In this document: positions 11,301 to 24,554 of the stretch, piece after piece
How positions within the stretch are numbered: position 1 is the first letter of the stretch
Layout: every line of letters starts with the position of its first letter
Assembly: GCA_964247055.1 (NCBI GenBank)
Contig: OZ176050.1
Coordinates: 1,302,001-1,366,000 of the forward strand
Reading direction: 5' to 3'
Origin: Paragordius varius
Taxonomy: Eukaryota; Nematomorpha
DNA: 64,000 nt
Program-made: the position numbers and the translations under genes
Notes under the pieces: generated by a model
The model's input: only the letters and a program-made list of their open reading frames with translations
Database searches by the model: none
Told to the model about the DNA's origin: nothing

Positions 11301-12933
11301 GTCGCATCAATACTCAAGTTAAACTTTGTCCTTAAAAATCGGATATTGGTCAGCGGTGAACAAAATAATTTTTTATACATTCTCTTAGTAAGACTACAGC
11401 AAAATATAGAGATAGTTTGGCAAACTCATTCATATCCGATTTTTACAACGATACTTTAAAAATTAATGTATAAAACTAGTCGTATCAATAAATCGCATCA
11501 ATACTCAAGTTAAACGTTGTCCTTAAAAATCGTATATTGGTCACCGGTAAACAAAATTATTTTTTATTCATTCTCTTAGTAGGACTACATCAAAATATAG
11601 AGATAGTTTGGCAAACTCTTTCATATCCGATTTTTACAACGATACTTTAAAAATTAATGTATAAAACTAGTCGCATCAATACTCAAGTTAAACTTTGTCC
11701 TTAAAAATCGAATATTGGTCACCGGTGAACAAAATTATTTTTTATACATTCTCTTAGCAAGACTACATCAAAATATAGAGATAGTTTGACAAACTCTTTC
11801 ATATCCGATTTTTACAACGATACTTTAAAAATTAATGTATTCAAGTTAAATTTTGTCCTTAAAAATGGGATATTGGTCACCGGTGAACAAAACTATTTTT
11901 TATACATTCTCTTAGTAAGACTACATCAAAATATAGAGATAGTTTGACAAACTATTTCATATCCGATTTTTACAACGATACTTTAAAAATTAATGTATAA
12001 AACTAGTCGCATCAATACTTAAGTTAAACTTTGTCCTTAAAAATCGGATATTGGTCACCCGTGAACAAAATTATTTTATATACATTCTCTTAGTAAGACA
12101 CATCAAAATATAGAAATAGTTTGACAAACTCTTTCATATCCGATTTTTACAACGATACTTTAAAAATTAATGTGTTAAACTAGTCGCATCAATACTCAAA
12201 TTAAACTTTGTCCTTAAAAATCGGATTTTAGTCACCGGTGAACAAAATAATTTTTTATATATTTTCTTAGTAAGACTACATCAAAATATAGAGATAGTTT
12301 GAGAAACTCTTTCATATCCGATTTTTACAACGATACTTTAAAAATTAATGTATAAAACTAGTCGCATCAATATTCAAGTTAAACTTTGTCCTTAAAAATC
12401 GAATATTGGTCACCGGTTAACAAAATTATTTTTTATACATTCTCTTAGTAAGACTACATCAAAATATAGAGATAGTTTGACAAACTCTTTCATATCCGAT
12501 TTTTACAACGATACTTTAAAAATTAATGTGTTAAACTAGTCGCATCAATACTCAAGTTAAACTTTGTCCTTAAAAATCGGATATTGGTCACCGGTGAACA
12601 TAATTTTTTATACATTCTCTTAGTAAGACTACAGCAAAATATAGAGATAGTTTGACAAACTCTTTCATATCCGATTTTTACAACGATACTTTAAAAATTA
12701 ATGTATTAAACTAGTCGCATCAATACTCAAGTTAAACTTTGTCCTTAAAAATCGGATATTGGTCACCGGTGAACAAAATTATTTTTTATACATTCTCTTA
12801 GCAAGACTACATCAAAATATAGAGAATGATTGACAAACTCTTTCATATCCGATTTTTACAACGATACTTTAAAAATTAATGTATTAAACTAGTCGCATCA
12901 ATACTCAAGTTAAACTTTGTCCTTAAAAATCGG
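8374..12933 (+). repeat. Mixed monomers without a clear higher-order unit
   Basis: About 25 monomers in which I could not trace a long repeated order. From 9,182 to about 10,440 there is a run of nearly uniform 178-bp monomers of the TATAAAAC / ATCGAATATT type, broken by one 191-bp copy at 9,360-9,550. Singular anchor changes occur here: GGTCAGCGG near 11,348, TAGTCACCGG near 12,230 and GGTCACCCG near 12,053. Short monomers of 158 bp (11,712-11,869) and 175 bp (12,581-12,755) are present. Confidence 0.7.
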
Positions 12934-13111
12934 ATATTGGTCACCGGTGAACAAAATTATTTTTTTTACATTCTCTTAGTAGGACTACATCAAAATATAG
13001 AGATAGTTTGGCAAACTCTTTCATATCCGATTTTTACAACGATACTTTAAAAATTAATGTATAAAACTAGTCGCATCAATACTCAAGTTAAACTTTGTCC
13101 TTAAAAATCGA

Positions 13112-13264
13112 ATATTGGTCACCGGTGAACAAAATTATTTTTTATACATTCTCTTAGCAAGACTACATCAAAATATAGAGATAGTTTGACAAACTCTTTC
13201 ATATCCGATTTTTACAACGATACTTTAAAAATTAATGTACTCAAGTTTTGTCCTTAAAAATGGG
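13112..13264 (+). repeat. 153-bp short monomer
   Basis: ATGTACTCAAGTTTTGTCC replaces the usual longer text, a net loss of 25 bp spanning ACTAGTCG to the start of TTAAAC. It also has TGGG in place of TCGG at its end. The same short form recurs at 15,449-15,601 and 17,611-17,763, showing that it was copied with its higher-order unit. Confidence 0.85.
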
Positions 13265-13798
13265 ATATTGGTCACCGGTGAACAAAACTATTTTTTATAC
13301 ATTCTCTTAGTAAGACTACATCAAAATATAGAGATAGTTTGACAAACTCTTTCATATCCGATTTTTACAACGATACTTTAAAAATTAATGTGTTAAACTA
13401 GTCGCATCAATACTCAAGTTAAACTTTGTCCTTAAAAATCGGATATTGGTCACCGGTGAACAAAATAATTTTTTATACATTCTCTTAGTAAGACTACAGC
13501 AAAATATAGAGATAGTTTGACAAACTCTTTCATATCCGATTTTTACAACGATACTTTAAAAATTAATGTATTAAACTAGTCGCATCAATACTCAAGTTAA
13601 ACTTTGTCCTTAAAAATCGGATATTGGTCACCGGTGAACAAAATTATTTTTTATACATTCTCTTAGCAAGACTACATCAAAATATAGAGAATGTTTGACA
13701 AACTCTTTCATATCCGATTTTTACAACGATACTTTTAAAATTAATGTATTAAACTAGTCGCATCAATACTCAAGTTAAACTTTGTCCTTAAAAATCGG

Positions 13799-14536
13799 AT
13801 ATTGGTCACCGGTGAACAAAATTATTTTTTTTACATTCTCTTAGCAAGACTACATCAAAATATAGAGATAGTTTAACAAACTCTTTCATATCCGATTTTT
13901 ACAACGATACTTTAAAAATTAATGTATAAAACTAGTTGTATCAATAAGTCGCATCAATACTTAAGTTAAACTTTGTCCTTAAAAATCGGATATTGGTCAC
14001 CGCTAAACAAAATTATTATTTATACATTCTCTTAGTAAGACTACAGCAAAATATAGATTTAGTTTGACAAACTCTTTCATATCCGATTTTTACAACGATA
14101 CTTTAAAAATTAATGTATTAAACTAGTCGCATGAATACTCAAGTTAAACTTTGTCCTTAAAAATCGGATATTGGTCACCGGTGAACAAAATTATTTTTTT
14201 TACATTCTCTTAGCAAGACTACATCAAAATATAGAGATAGTTTGACAAACTCTTTCATATCCGATTTTTACAACGATACTTTATAAATTAATGTATAAAA
14301 CTAGTTGTATCAATAAGTCGCATCAATACTTAAGTTAAACTTTGTCCTTAAAAATCGGATATTGGTCACCGCTGAACAAAATTATTATTTATCCATTCTC
14401 TTAGTAAGACTACAGCAAAATATAGATTTAGTTTGACAAACTCTTTCATATCCGATTTTTACAACGATACTTTAAAAATTAATGTATTAAACTAGTCGCA
14501 TGAATACTCAAGTTAAACTTTGTCCTTAAAAATCAG
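13799..14536 (+). repeat. Two tandem 369-bp dimers (191 + 178)
   Basis: Here a long monomer with TTGTATCAATAAG and CTTAAG is followed by a basic monomer that has CCGCT at the dyad, ATTATTTATAC and TAGATTTAG. The pair is repeated at a 369-bp step, with the CGCT mark at 14,001 and 14,370. It is the smallest higher-order unit in the window. The same dimers appear again at 16,136-16,873 within the next 13-monomer copy. Confidence 0.85.
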
Positions 14537-15270
14537 ATATTGGTCACCGGTGAACAAAATTATTTTTTTTACATTCTCTTAGCAAGACTACATCAAAATA
14601 TAGAGATAGTTTGACAAACTCTTTCATATCCGATTTTTACAACGATACTTTATAAATTAATGTATAAAACTAGTCGTATCAATAAGTCGCATCAATACTC
14701 AAGTTAAACGTTCTCCTTAAAAATCGGATATTGGTCACCGGTGAACAAAATTATTTTTTATACATTCTCTTAGTAGGACTACATCAAAATATAGAGATAG
14801 TTTGGCAAACTCTTTCATATCCGATTTTTACAACGATACTTTAAAAATTAATGTGTAAAACTAGTCGCATCAATACTCAAGTTAAACTTTGTCCTTAAAA
14901 ATCGAATATTGGTCACCGGTGAACAAAATTATTTTTTATACATTCTCTTAGTAAGACTACATCAAAATATAGAGATAGTTTGACAAACTCTTTCATATCC
15001 GATTTTTACAACGATACTTTAAAAATTAATGTGTTAAACTAGTCGCATCAATACTCAAATTAAACTTTGTCCTTAAAAATCGGATATTGGTCACCGGTGA
15101 ACAAAATTATTTTTTATATATTCTCTTAGCAAGACTACATCAAAATATAGAGATAGTTTGACAAACTCTTTCATATCCGATTTTTACAACGATACTTAAA
15201 AATTAATGTATAAAATTAGTCGTATCAATAAATCGCATCAATACTCAAGTTAAACTTTGTCCTTAATCGG

Positions 15271-17192
15271 ATATTGGTCACCGGTGAACAAAATTATTTT
15301 TTATACATTCTCTTAGTAGGACTACATCAAAATATAGAGATAGTTTGGCAAATTCTTTCATATCCGATTTTTACAACGATACTTTAAAAATTAATGTATA
15401 AAACTAGTCGCATCAATACTCAAGTTAAACTTTGTCCTTAAAAATCGAATATTGGTCACCGGTGAACAAAATTATTTTTTATACATTCTCTTAGCAAGAC
15501 TACATCAAAATATAGAGATAGTTTGACAAACTCTTTCATATCCGATTTTTACAACGATACTTTAAAAATTAATGTACTCAAGTTTTGTCCTTAAAAATGG
15601 GATATTGGTCACCGGTGAACAAAACTATTTTTTATACATTCTCTTAGTAAGACTACATCAAAATATAGAGATAGTTTGACAAACTCTTTCATATCCGATT
15701 TTTACAACGATACTTTAAAAATTAATGTGTTAAACTAGTCGCATCAATACTCAAGTTAAACTTTGTCCTTAAAAATCGGATATTGGTCACCGGTGAACAA
15801 AATTATTTTTTATACATTCTCTTAGTAAGACTACAGCAAAATATAGAGATAGTTTGACAAACTCTTTCATATCCGATTTTTACAACGATACTTTAAAAAT
15901 TAATGTATTAAACTAGTCGCATCAATACTCAAGTTAAACTTTGTCCTTAAAAATCGGATATTGGTCACCGGTGAACAAAATTATTTTTTATACATTCTCT
16001 TAGCAAGACTACATCAAAATATAGAGAATGTTTGACAAACTCTTTCATATCCGATTTTTACAACGATACTTTAAAAATTAATGTATTAAACTAGTCGCAT
16101 CAATACTCAAGTTAAACTTTGTCCTTAAAAATCGGATATTGGTCACCGGTGAACAAAATTATTTTTTTTACATTCTCTTAGCAAGACTACATCAAAATAT
16201 AGAGATAGTTTAACAAACTCTTTCATATCCGATTTTTACAACGATACTTTAAAAATTAATGTATAAAACTAGTTGTATCAATAAGTCGCATCAATACTTA
16301 AGTTAAACTTTGTCCTTAAAAATCGGATATTGGCCACCGCTGAACAAAATTATTATTTATACATTCTCTTAGTAAGACTACAGCAAAATATAGATTTAGT
16401 TTGACAAACTCTTTCATATCCGATTTTTACAACGATACTTTAAAAATTAATGTATTAAACTAGTCGCATGAATACTCAAGTTAAACTTTGTCCTTAAAAA
16501 TCGGATATTGGTCACCGGTGAACAAAATTATTTTTTTTACATTCTCTTAGCAAGACTACATCAAAATATAGAGATAGTTTGACAAACTCTTTCATATCCG
16601 ATTTTTACAACGATACTTTATAAATTAATGTATAAAACTAGTTGTATCAATAAGTCGCATCAATACTTAAGTTAAACTTTGTCCTTAAAAATCGGATATT
16701 GGTCACCGCTGAACAAAATTATTATTTATACATTCTCTTAGTAAGACTACAGCAAAATATAGATTTAGTTTGACAAACTCTTTCATATCCGATTTTTACA
16801 ACGATACTTTAAAAATTAATGTATTAAACTAGTCGCATGAATACTCAAGTTAAACTTTGTCCTTAAAAATCGGATATTGGTCACCGGTGAACAAAATTAT
16901 TTTTTTTACATTCTCTTAGCAAGACTACATCAAAATATAGAGATAGTTTGACAAACTCTTTCATACCCGATTTTTACAACGATACTTTATAAATTAATGT
17001 ATAAAACTAGTCGTATCAATAAGTCGCATCAATACTCAAGTTAAACGTTGTCCTTAAAAATCGGATATTGGTCACCGGTGAACAAAATTATTTTTTATAC
17101 ATTCTCTTAGTAGGACTACATCAAAATATAGAGATAGTTTGGCAAACTCTTTCATATCCGATTTTTACAACGATACTTTAAAAATTAATGTG
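15271..17192 (+). repeat. 13-monomer higher-order duplication, copy 2
   Basis: Second copy of 12,934-14,855. Differences include TGGCCACCG near 16,331, GCAAATTC near 15,350 and TACCCG near 16,964. The last GAGAATG monomer of the whole window lies here (near 16,022). Confidence 0.85.
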
Positions 17193-18270
17193 TTAAACTA
17201 GTCGCATCAATACTCAAATTAAACTTTGTCCTTAAAAATCGGATATTGGTCACCGGTGAACAAAATTATTTTTTATATATTCTCTTAGCAAGACTACATC
17301 AAAATATAGAGATAGTTTGACAAACTCTTTCATATCCGATTTTTACAACGATACTTAAAAATTAATGTATAAAACTAGTCGTATCAATAAATCGCATCAA
17401 TACTCAAGTTAAACTTTGTCCTTAAAAATCGAATATTGGTCACCGGTGAACAAAATTATTTTTTATACATTCTCTTAGTAAGACTACATCAAAATATAGA
17501 GATAGTTTGACAAACTCTTTCATATCCGATTTTTACAACGATACTTTAAAAATTAATGTATAAAACTAGTCGCATCAATACTTAAGTTAAACTTTGTCCT
17601 TAAAAATCGGATATTGGTCACCGCTGAACAAAATTATTATTTATACATTCTCTTAGCAAGACTACATCAAAATATAGAGATAGTTTGACAAACTCTTTCA
17701 TATCCGATTTTTACAACGATACTTTAAAAATTAATGTACTCAAGTTTTGTCCTTAAAAATGGGATATTGGTCACCGGTGAACAAAACTATTTTTTATACA
17801 TTCTCTTAGTAAGACTACATCAAAATATAATAGTTTGACAAACTATTTCATATCCGATTTTTACAACCATACTTTAAAAATTAATATATAAAACTAGTCG
17901 CATCAATACTTAAGTTAAACTTTGTCCTTAAAAATCGGATATTGGTCACCGCTGAACAAAATTATTTTTTATACATTCTCTTAGTAGGACTACATCAAAA
18001 TATAGAGATAGTTTGGCAAACTCTTTCATATCCGATTTTTACAACGATACTTTAAAAATTAATGTGTAAAACTAGTCGCATCAATACTCAAGTTAAACTT
18101 TGTCCTTAAAAATCGAATATTGGTCACCGGTGAACAAAATTATTTTTTATACATTCTCTTAGTAAGACTACATCAAAATATAGAGATAGTTTGACAAACT
18201 CTTTCATATCCGATTTTTACAACGATACTTTAAAAATTAATGTGTTAAACTAGTCGCATCAATACTCAAA
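17193..18270 (+). repeat. Transition segment between zones
   Basis: Six monomers joining the left zone to the middle one. They include a third 153-bp monomer (17,611-17,763) and a 175-bp monomer lacking GAG after AATATA (17,764-17,938). After this point the left-zone GAGAATG and TTGTATCAATAAG variants are no longer seen. Confidence 0.7.
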
Positions 18271-19961
18271 TTAAACTTTGTCCTTAAAAATCGGATATTG
18301 GTCACCGGTGAACAAAATTATTTTTTATATATTCTCTTAGCAAGACTACATCAAAATATAGAGATAGTTTGACAAACTCTTTCATATCCGATTTTTACAA
18401 AGATACTTAAAAATTAATGTATAATACTAGTCGTATCAATAAATCGCATCAATACTCAAGTTAAACTTTGTCCTTAATCGGATATTGGTCACCGGTGAAC
18501 AAAATTATTTTTTATACATTCTCTTAGTAGGACTACATCAAAATATAGAGATAGTTTGGCAAACTCTTTCATATCCGATTTTTACAACGATACTTTAAAA
18601 ATGAATGTATAAAACTAGTCGCATCAATACTCAAGTTAAATTATGTCCTTAAAAATGGGATATTGGTCACCGGTGAACAAAACTATTTTTTATACATTCT
18701 CTTAGTAAGACTACATCAAAATATAATAGTTTGACAAACTATTTCATATCCGATTTTTACAACCATACTTTAAAAATTAATGTATAAAACTAGTCGCATC
18801 AATACTTAAGTTAAACTTTGTCCTTAAAAATCGGATATTGGTCACCGCTGAACAAAATTATTATTTATACATTCTCTTAGTAAGACTACATTAAAATATA
18901 GAAATAGTTTGACAAACTCTTTCATATCCGATTTTTACAACGATACTTTAATTAATGTGTTAAACTAGTCGCATCAATACTCAAATTAAACTTTGTCCTT
19001 AAAAATCGGATATTGGTCACCGGTGAACAAAATTATTTTTTATATATTCTCTTAGCAAGACTACATCAAAATATAGAGATAGTTTGACAAACTCTTTCAT
19101 ATCCGATTTTTACAACGATACTTAAAAATTAATGTATAAAACTAGTCGTATCAATAAATCGCATCAATACTCAAGTTAAACTTTGTCCTTAATCGGATAT
19201 TGGTCACCGGTGAACAAAATTATTTTTTATACATTCTCTTAGTAGGACTACATCAAAATATAGAGATAGTTTGGCAAACTCTTTCATATCCGATTTTTAC
19301 AACGATACTTTAAAAATTAATGTATAAAACTAGTCGCATCAATACTCAAGTTAAACTTTGTCCTTAAAAATCGAATATTGGTCACCGGTGAACAAAATTA
19401 TTTTTTATACATTCTCTTAGCAAGACTACATCAAAATATAGAGATAGTTTGACAAACTCTTTCACGATTTTTACAACGATACTTTAAAAATTAATGTACT
19501 CAAGTTAAATTTTGTCCTTAAAAATGGGATATTGGTCACCGGTGAACAAAACTATTTTTTATACATTCTCTTAGTAAGACTACATCAAAATATAATAGTT
19601 TGACAAACTATTTCATATCCGATTTTTACAACCATACTTTAAAAAATAATGTATAAAACTAGTCGCATCAATACTTAAGTTAAACTTTGTCCTTAAAAAT
19701 CGGATATTGGTCACCGCTGAACAAAATTATTATTTATACATTCTCTTAGTAAGACTACATTAAAATATAGAAATAGTTTGACAAACTCTTTCATATCCGA
19801 TTTTTACAACGATACTTTAAAAATTAATGTATAAAACTAGTCGCATCAATATTCAAGTTAAACTTTGTCCTTAAAAATCGGATATTGGTCACCGGTGAAC
19901 AAAATTATTTTTTATATATTCTCTTAGCAAGACTACATCAAAATATAGAGATAGTTTGACA

Positions 19962-21038
19962 AACTCTTTCATATCCGATTTTTACAACGATACTTAAAAA
20001 TTAATGTATAAAACTAGTCGTATCAATAAATCGCATCAATACTTAAGTTAAACTTTGTCCTTAAAAATCGGATATTGGTCACCGCTGAACAAAATTATTA
20101 TTTATACATTCTCTTAGTAAGACTACATCAAAATATAGAAATAGTTTGACAAACTCTTTCATATCCGATTTTTACAACGATACTTTAAAAATTTAAGTGT
20201 TAAACTAGTCGTATCAATACTCAAATTAAACTTTGTCCTTAAAAATCGGATATTGGTCACCGGTGAACAAAATAATTTTTTATATATTTTCTTAGCAAGA
20301 CTACATCAAAATATAGAGATAGTTTGACAAACGCTTTCATATCCGATTTTTACAACGATACTTTAAAAATTAATGTATAAAACTAGTCGTATCAATAAAT
20401 CGCATCAATACTCAAGTTAAACTTTGTCCTTAAAAATCGGATATTGGTCCCCGGTGAACAAAATTATTTTTTATACATTCTCTTAGTAGGACTACATCAA
20501 AATATAGAGATAGTTTGGCAAACTCTTTCATATCCGATTTTTACAACGATACTTTAAAAATTAATGTATAAAACTAGTCGAATCAATATTCAAGTTAAAC
20601 TTTGTCCTTAAAAATCGAATATTGGTCACCGGTGAACAAAATTATTTTTTATACATTCTCTTAGTAAGACTACATCAAAATATAGAGATAGTTTGACAAA
20701 CTCTTTCATATCCGATTTTTACAACGATACTTTAAAAATTAATGTGTTAAACTAGTCGCATCAATACTCAAGTTAAACTTTGTCCTTAAAAATCGGATAT
20801 TGGTCACCGGTGAACAAAATTAATTTTTATACATTCTCTTAGCAAGACTACATCAAAATATAGAGATAGTTTGACAAACTCTTTCATATCCGATTTTTAC
20901 AACGATACTTAATTAATGTATAAAACTAGTCGCATCAATACTCAAGTTAAACTTTGTCCTTAAAAATCGAATATTGGTCACCGGTGAACAAAATTATTTT
21001 TTATACATTCTCTTAGTAAGACTACATCAAAATATAGA
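19962..21038 (+). repeat. 9-monomer (1,623-bp) tandem unit, copy 1
   Basis: Repeated at 21,585-22,661. Order marks: TACTTAAAAATTAATG, CTTAAG, CCGCTGAAC with ATTATTTATAC, AAACGC, TAGTAGG with TTTGGCAAAC, CGAATCAATATTC, then a 174-bp monomer with the TTAATTAA octamer. The copies differ at AATTTAAGTG near 20,191 and GGTCCCCGG near 20,446. Confidence 0.82.
20797..20970 (+). repeat. 174-bp monomer type with TTAATTAA
   Basis: A 4-bp loss in the CTTTAAAAATTAATG stretch gives CTTAATTAATG and so the palindromic octamer TTAATTAA at 20,909-20,916. This type recurs as a marker of higher-order units, for example at 22,531, 30,549, 34,832, 36,455 and 41,961. It was seen only between about 20.8 and 46.9 kb. 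Confidence 0.82.
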
Positions 21039-21584
21039 AATAGTTTGACTAACTCTTTCATATCCGATTTTTACAACGATACTTTAAAAATTAATGTGTT
21101 AAACTAGTCGCATCAATACTCAAATTAAACTTTGTCCTTAAAAATCGGATATTGGTCACCGGTGAACAAAATTATTTTTTATATATTCTCTTAGCAAGAC
21201 TACATCAAAATATAGAGATAGTTTGACAAACTCTTTCATATCCGATTTTTACAACGATACTTTAAAAATTAATGTATAAAACTAGTCGTATCAATACTCA
21301 AGTTAAACTTTGTCCTTAAAAATCGGATATTGGTCACCGGTGAACAAAATTAATTTTTATACATTCTCTTAGCAAGACTACATCAAAATATAGAGATAGT
21401 TTGACAAACTCTTTCATATCCGATTTTTACAACGATACTTTAAAAATTAATGTATAAAACTAGTCGCATCAATACTCAAGTTAAACTTTGTCCTTAAAAA
21501 TCGGATATTGGTCACCGGTGAACAAAATTATTTTTTATACATTCTCTTAGTAAGACTACATCAAAATATAGAAATAGTTTGACT

Positions 21585-22661
21585 AACTCTTTCATATCCG
21601 ATTTTTACAACGATACTTAAAAATTAATGTATAAAACTAGTCGTATCAATAAATCGCATCAATACTTAAGTTAAACTTTGTCCTTAAAAATCGGATATTG
21701 GTCACCGCTGAACAAAATTATTATTTATACATTCTCTTAGTAAGACTACATCAAAATATAGAAATAGTTTGACAAACTCTTTCATATCCGATTTTTACAA
21801 CGATACTTTAAAAATTAATGTGTTAAACTAGTCGTATCAATACTCAAATTAAACTTTGTCCTTAAAAATCGGATATTGGTCACCGGTGAACAAAATAATT
21901 TTTTATATATTTTCTTAGCAAGACTACATCAAAATATAGAGATAGTTTGACAAACGCTTTCATATCCGATTTTTACAACGATACTTTAAAAATTAATGTA
22001 TAAAACTAGTCGTATCAATAAATCGCATCAATACTCAAGTTAAACTTTGTCCTTAAAAATCGGATATTGGTCACCGGTGAACAAAATTATTTTTTATACA
22101 TTCTCTTAGTAGGACTACATCAAAATATAGAGATAGTTTGGCAAACTCTTTCATATCCGATTTTTACAACGATACTTTAAAAATTAATGTATAAAACTAG
22201 TCGAATCAATATTCAAGTTAAACTTTGTCCTTAAAAATCGAATATTGGTCACCGGTGAACAAAATTATTTTTTATACATTCTCTTAGTAAGACTACATCA
22301 AAATATAGAGATAGTTTGACAAACTCTTTCATATCCGATTTTTACAACGATACTTTAAAAATTAATGTGTTAAACTAGTCGCATCAATACTCAAGTTAAA
22401 CTTTGTCCTTAAAAATCGGATATTGGTCACCGGTGAACAAAATTAATTTTTATACATTCTCTTAGCAAGACTACATCAAAATATAGAGATAGTTTGACAA
22501 ACTCTTTCATATCCGATTTTTACAACGATACTTAATTAATGTATAAAACTAGTCGCATCAATACTCAAGTTAAACTTTGTCCTTAAAAATCGAATATTGG
22601 TCACCGGTGAACAAAATTATTTTTTATACATTCTCTTAGTAAGACTACATCAAAATATAGA
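21585..22661 (+). repeat. 9-monomer (1,623-bp) tandem unit, copy 2
   Basis: Second copy of 19,962-21,038. The match ends where TAGAGATAG stands in place of TAGAAATAG. The order after this point differs from copy 1 by one monomer and then rejoins it at an offset of 1,445 bp for about two monomers. Confidence 0.8.
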
Positions 22662-22949
22662 GATAGTTTGACAAACTCTTTCATATCCGATTTTTACAAC
22701 GATACTTTAAAAATTAATGTATAAAACTAGTCGTATCAATACTCAAGTTAAACTTTGTCCTTAAAAATCGGATATTGGTCACCGGTGAACAAAATTAATT
22801 TTTATACATTCTCTTAGCAAGACTACATCAAAATATAGAGATAGTTTGACAAACTCTTTCATATCCGATTTTTACAACGATACTTTAAAAATTAATGTAT
22901 AAAACTAGTCGCATCAATACTCAAGTTAAACTTTGTCCTTAAAAATCGG

Positions 22950-24554
22950 ATATTGGTCACCGGTGAACAAAATTATTTTTTATACATTCTCTTAGTAAGA
23001 CTACATCAAAATATAGAAATAGTTTGACTAACTCTTTCATATCCGATTTTTACAACGATACTTTAAAAATTAATGTGTTAAACTAGTCGCATCAATACTC
23101 AAGTTAAACTTTGTCTTAAAAATCGGATATTGGTCACCGGTGAACAAAATTATTTTTTATATATTCTCTTAGTAAGACTACATCAAAATATAGAGATAGT
23201 TTGACAAACTCGTTCATATCCGATTTTTACAACGATACTTTAAAAATTAATGTATTAAACTAGTCGCATCAATACTCAAGTTAAACTTTGTCCTTAAAAA
23301 TCGGATATTGGTCACCGGTCAAAATAATTTTTTATACATTCTCTTAGTAAGACTACAGCAAAATATAGATTTAGTTTGACAAACTCTTTCATATCCGATT
23401 TTTACAACGATACTTTAAAAATTAATGTATTAAACTAGTCGCATCAATACTCAAGTTAAACTTTGTCCTTAAAAATCGGATATTGGTCACCGGTGAACAA
23501 AATTATTTTTTTTGCACTCTTAGCAAGACTACATCAAAATATAGAGATAGTTTGACAAACGCTTTCATATCCGATTTTTACAACGATACTTTAAAAATTA
23601 ATGTATAAAACTAGTCATATCAATAAATCGCATCAATACTCAAGTTAAACTTTGTCCTTAAAAATCGGATATTGGTCACCGGTGAACAAAATTATTTTTT
23701 ATACATTCTCTTAGTAGGACTACATCAAAATATAGAGATAGTTTGGCAAACTCTTTCATATCCGATTTTTACAACGATACTTTAAAAATTAATGTATAAA
23801 ACTAGTCGCATCAATATTCAAGTTAAACTTGGTCCTTAAAAATCGAATATTGGTCACCGGTGAACAAAATTATTTTTTATACATTCTCTTAGTAAGACTA
23901 CATCAAAATATAGAGATAGTTTGACAAACTCTTTCATATCCGATTTTTACAACGATACTTTAAAAATTAATGTGTTAAACTAGTCGCATCAATACTCAAG
24001 TTAAACTTTGTCCTTAAAAATCGGATATTGGTCACCGGTGAACAAAATTAATTTTTATACATTCTCTTAGCAAGACTACATCAAAATATAGAGATAGTTT
24101 GACAAACTCTTTCATATCCGATTTTTACAACGATACTTAATTAATGTATAAAACTAGTCGCATCAATACTCAAGTTAAACTTTGTCCTTAAAAATCGAAT
24201 ATTGGTCACCGGTGAACAAAATTATTTTTTATACATTCTCTTAGTAAGACTACATCAAAATATAGAGATAGTTTGACAAACTCTTTCATATCCGATTTTT
24301 ACAACGATACTTTAAAAATTAATGTATAAAACTAGTCGTATCAATACTCAAGTTAAACTTTGTCCTTAAAAATCGGATATTGGTCACCGGTGAACAAAAT
24401 TAATTTTTATACATTCTCTTAGCAAGACTACATCAAAATATAGAGATAGTTTGACAAACTCTTTCATATCCGATTTTTACAACGATACTTTAAAAATTAA
24501 TGTATAAAACTAGTCGCATCAATACTCAAGTTAAACTTTGTCCTTAAAAATCGG
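22950..24554 (+). repeat. 9-monomer (1,605-bp) unit, first of a tandem series
   Basis: Begins with the monomer carrying GACTAAC and GTCTTAAAAATC, followed by the CCGGTCAAAA monomer (anchor 23,310), a long monomer with TTTTGCACTC and AGTCATATC, a TAGTAGG monomer, an ACTTGGTCC ending and the TTAATTAA monomer. It has one monomer more than the next units of the series. Confidence 0.82.
23305..23479 (+). repeat. 175-bp monomer type with CCGGTCAAAA
   Basis: Three bases are missing from the right half of the ACCGGT dyad, so TCACCGGTGAAC becomes TCACCGGTCAAAA and the ten-base palindrome is reduced to its ACCGGT core. It usually goes with ACAGCAAAATATAGATTTAG. It recurs near 24,921, 26,348, 27,774, 37,416, 38,843, 44,545 and 45,972, and many times from 52,618 to 63,400. 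I saw none before 23 kb. Confidence 0.82.

Larger units (their letters stand above)
12934..14855 (+). repeat. 13-monomer (2,337-bp) higher-order duplication, copy 1
   Basis: Matches 15,271-17,192 at an offset of 2,337 bp with only a few base changes. The unit includes a 153-bp monomer, a GAGAATG monomer, and three 191-bp monomers alternating with 178-bp ones. It ends where TGTGTAAAAC meets TGTGTTAAAC in the other copy. Confidence 0.85.
18271..22109 (+). repeat. Long duplication source, 3.84 kb
   Basis: Recurs at 28,103-31,750. From 18,271 to 20,389 the offset is 9,832 bp; from 20,580 on it is 9,641 bp. The difference of 191 bp is exactly one long monomer, present here and missing there. Shared marks are TAATACTAG near 18,424, CCTTAATCGG near 18,475, TTTCACGATT near 19,463 and AATTTAAGTG near 20,191. 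The stretch itself contains part of a 9-monomer tandem pair (19,962-21,038 with 21,585-22,661). Confidence 0.88.
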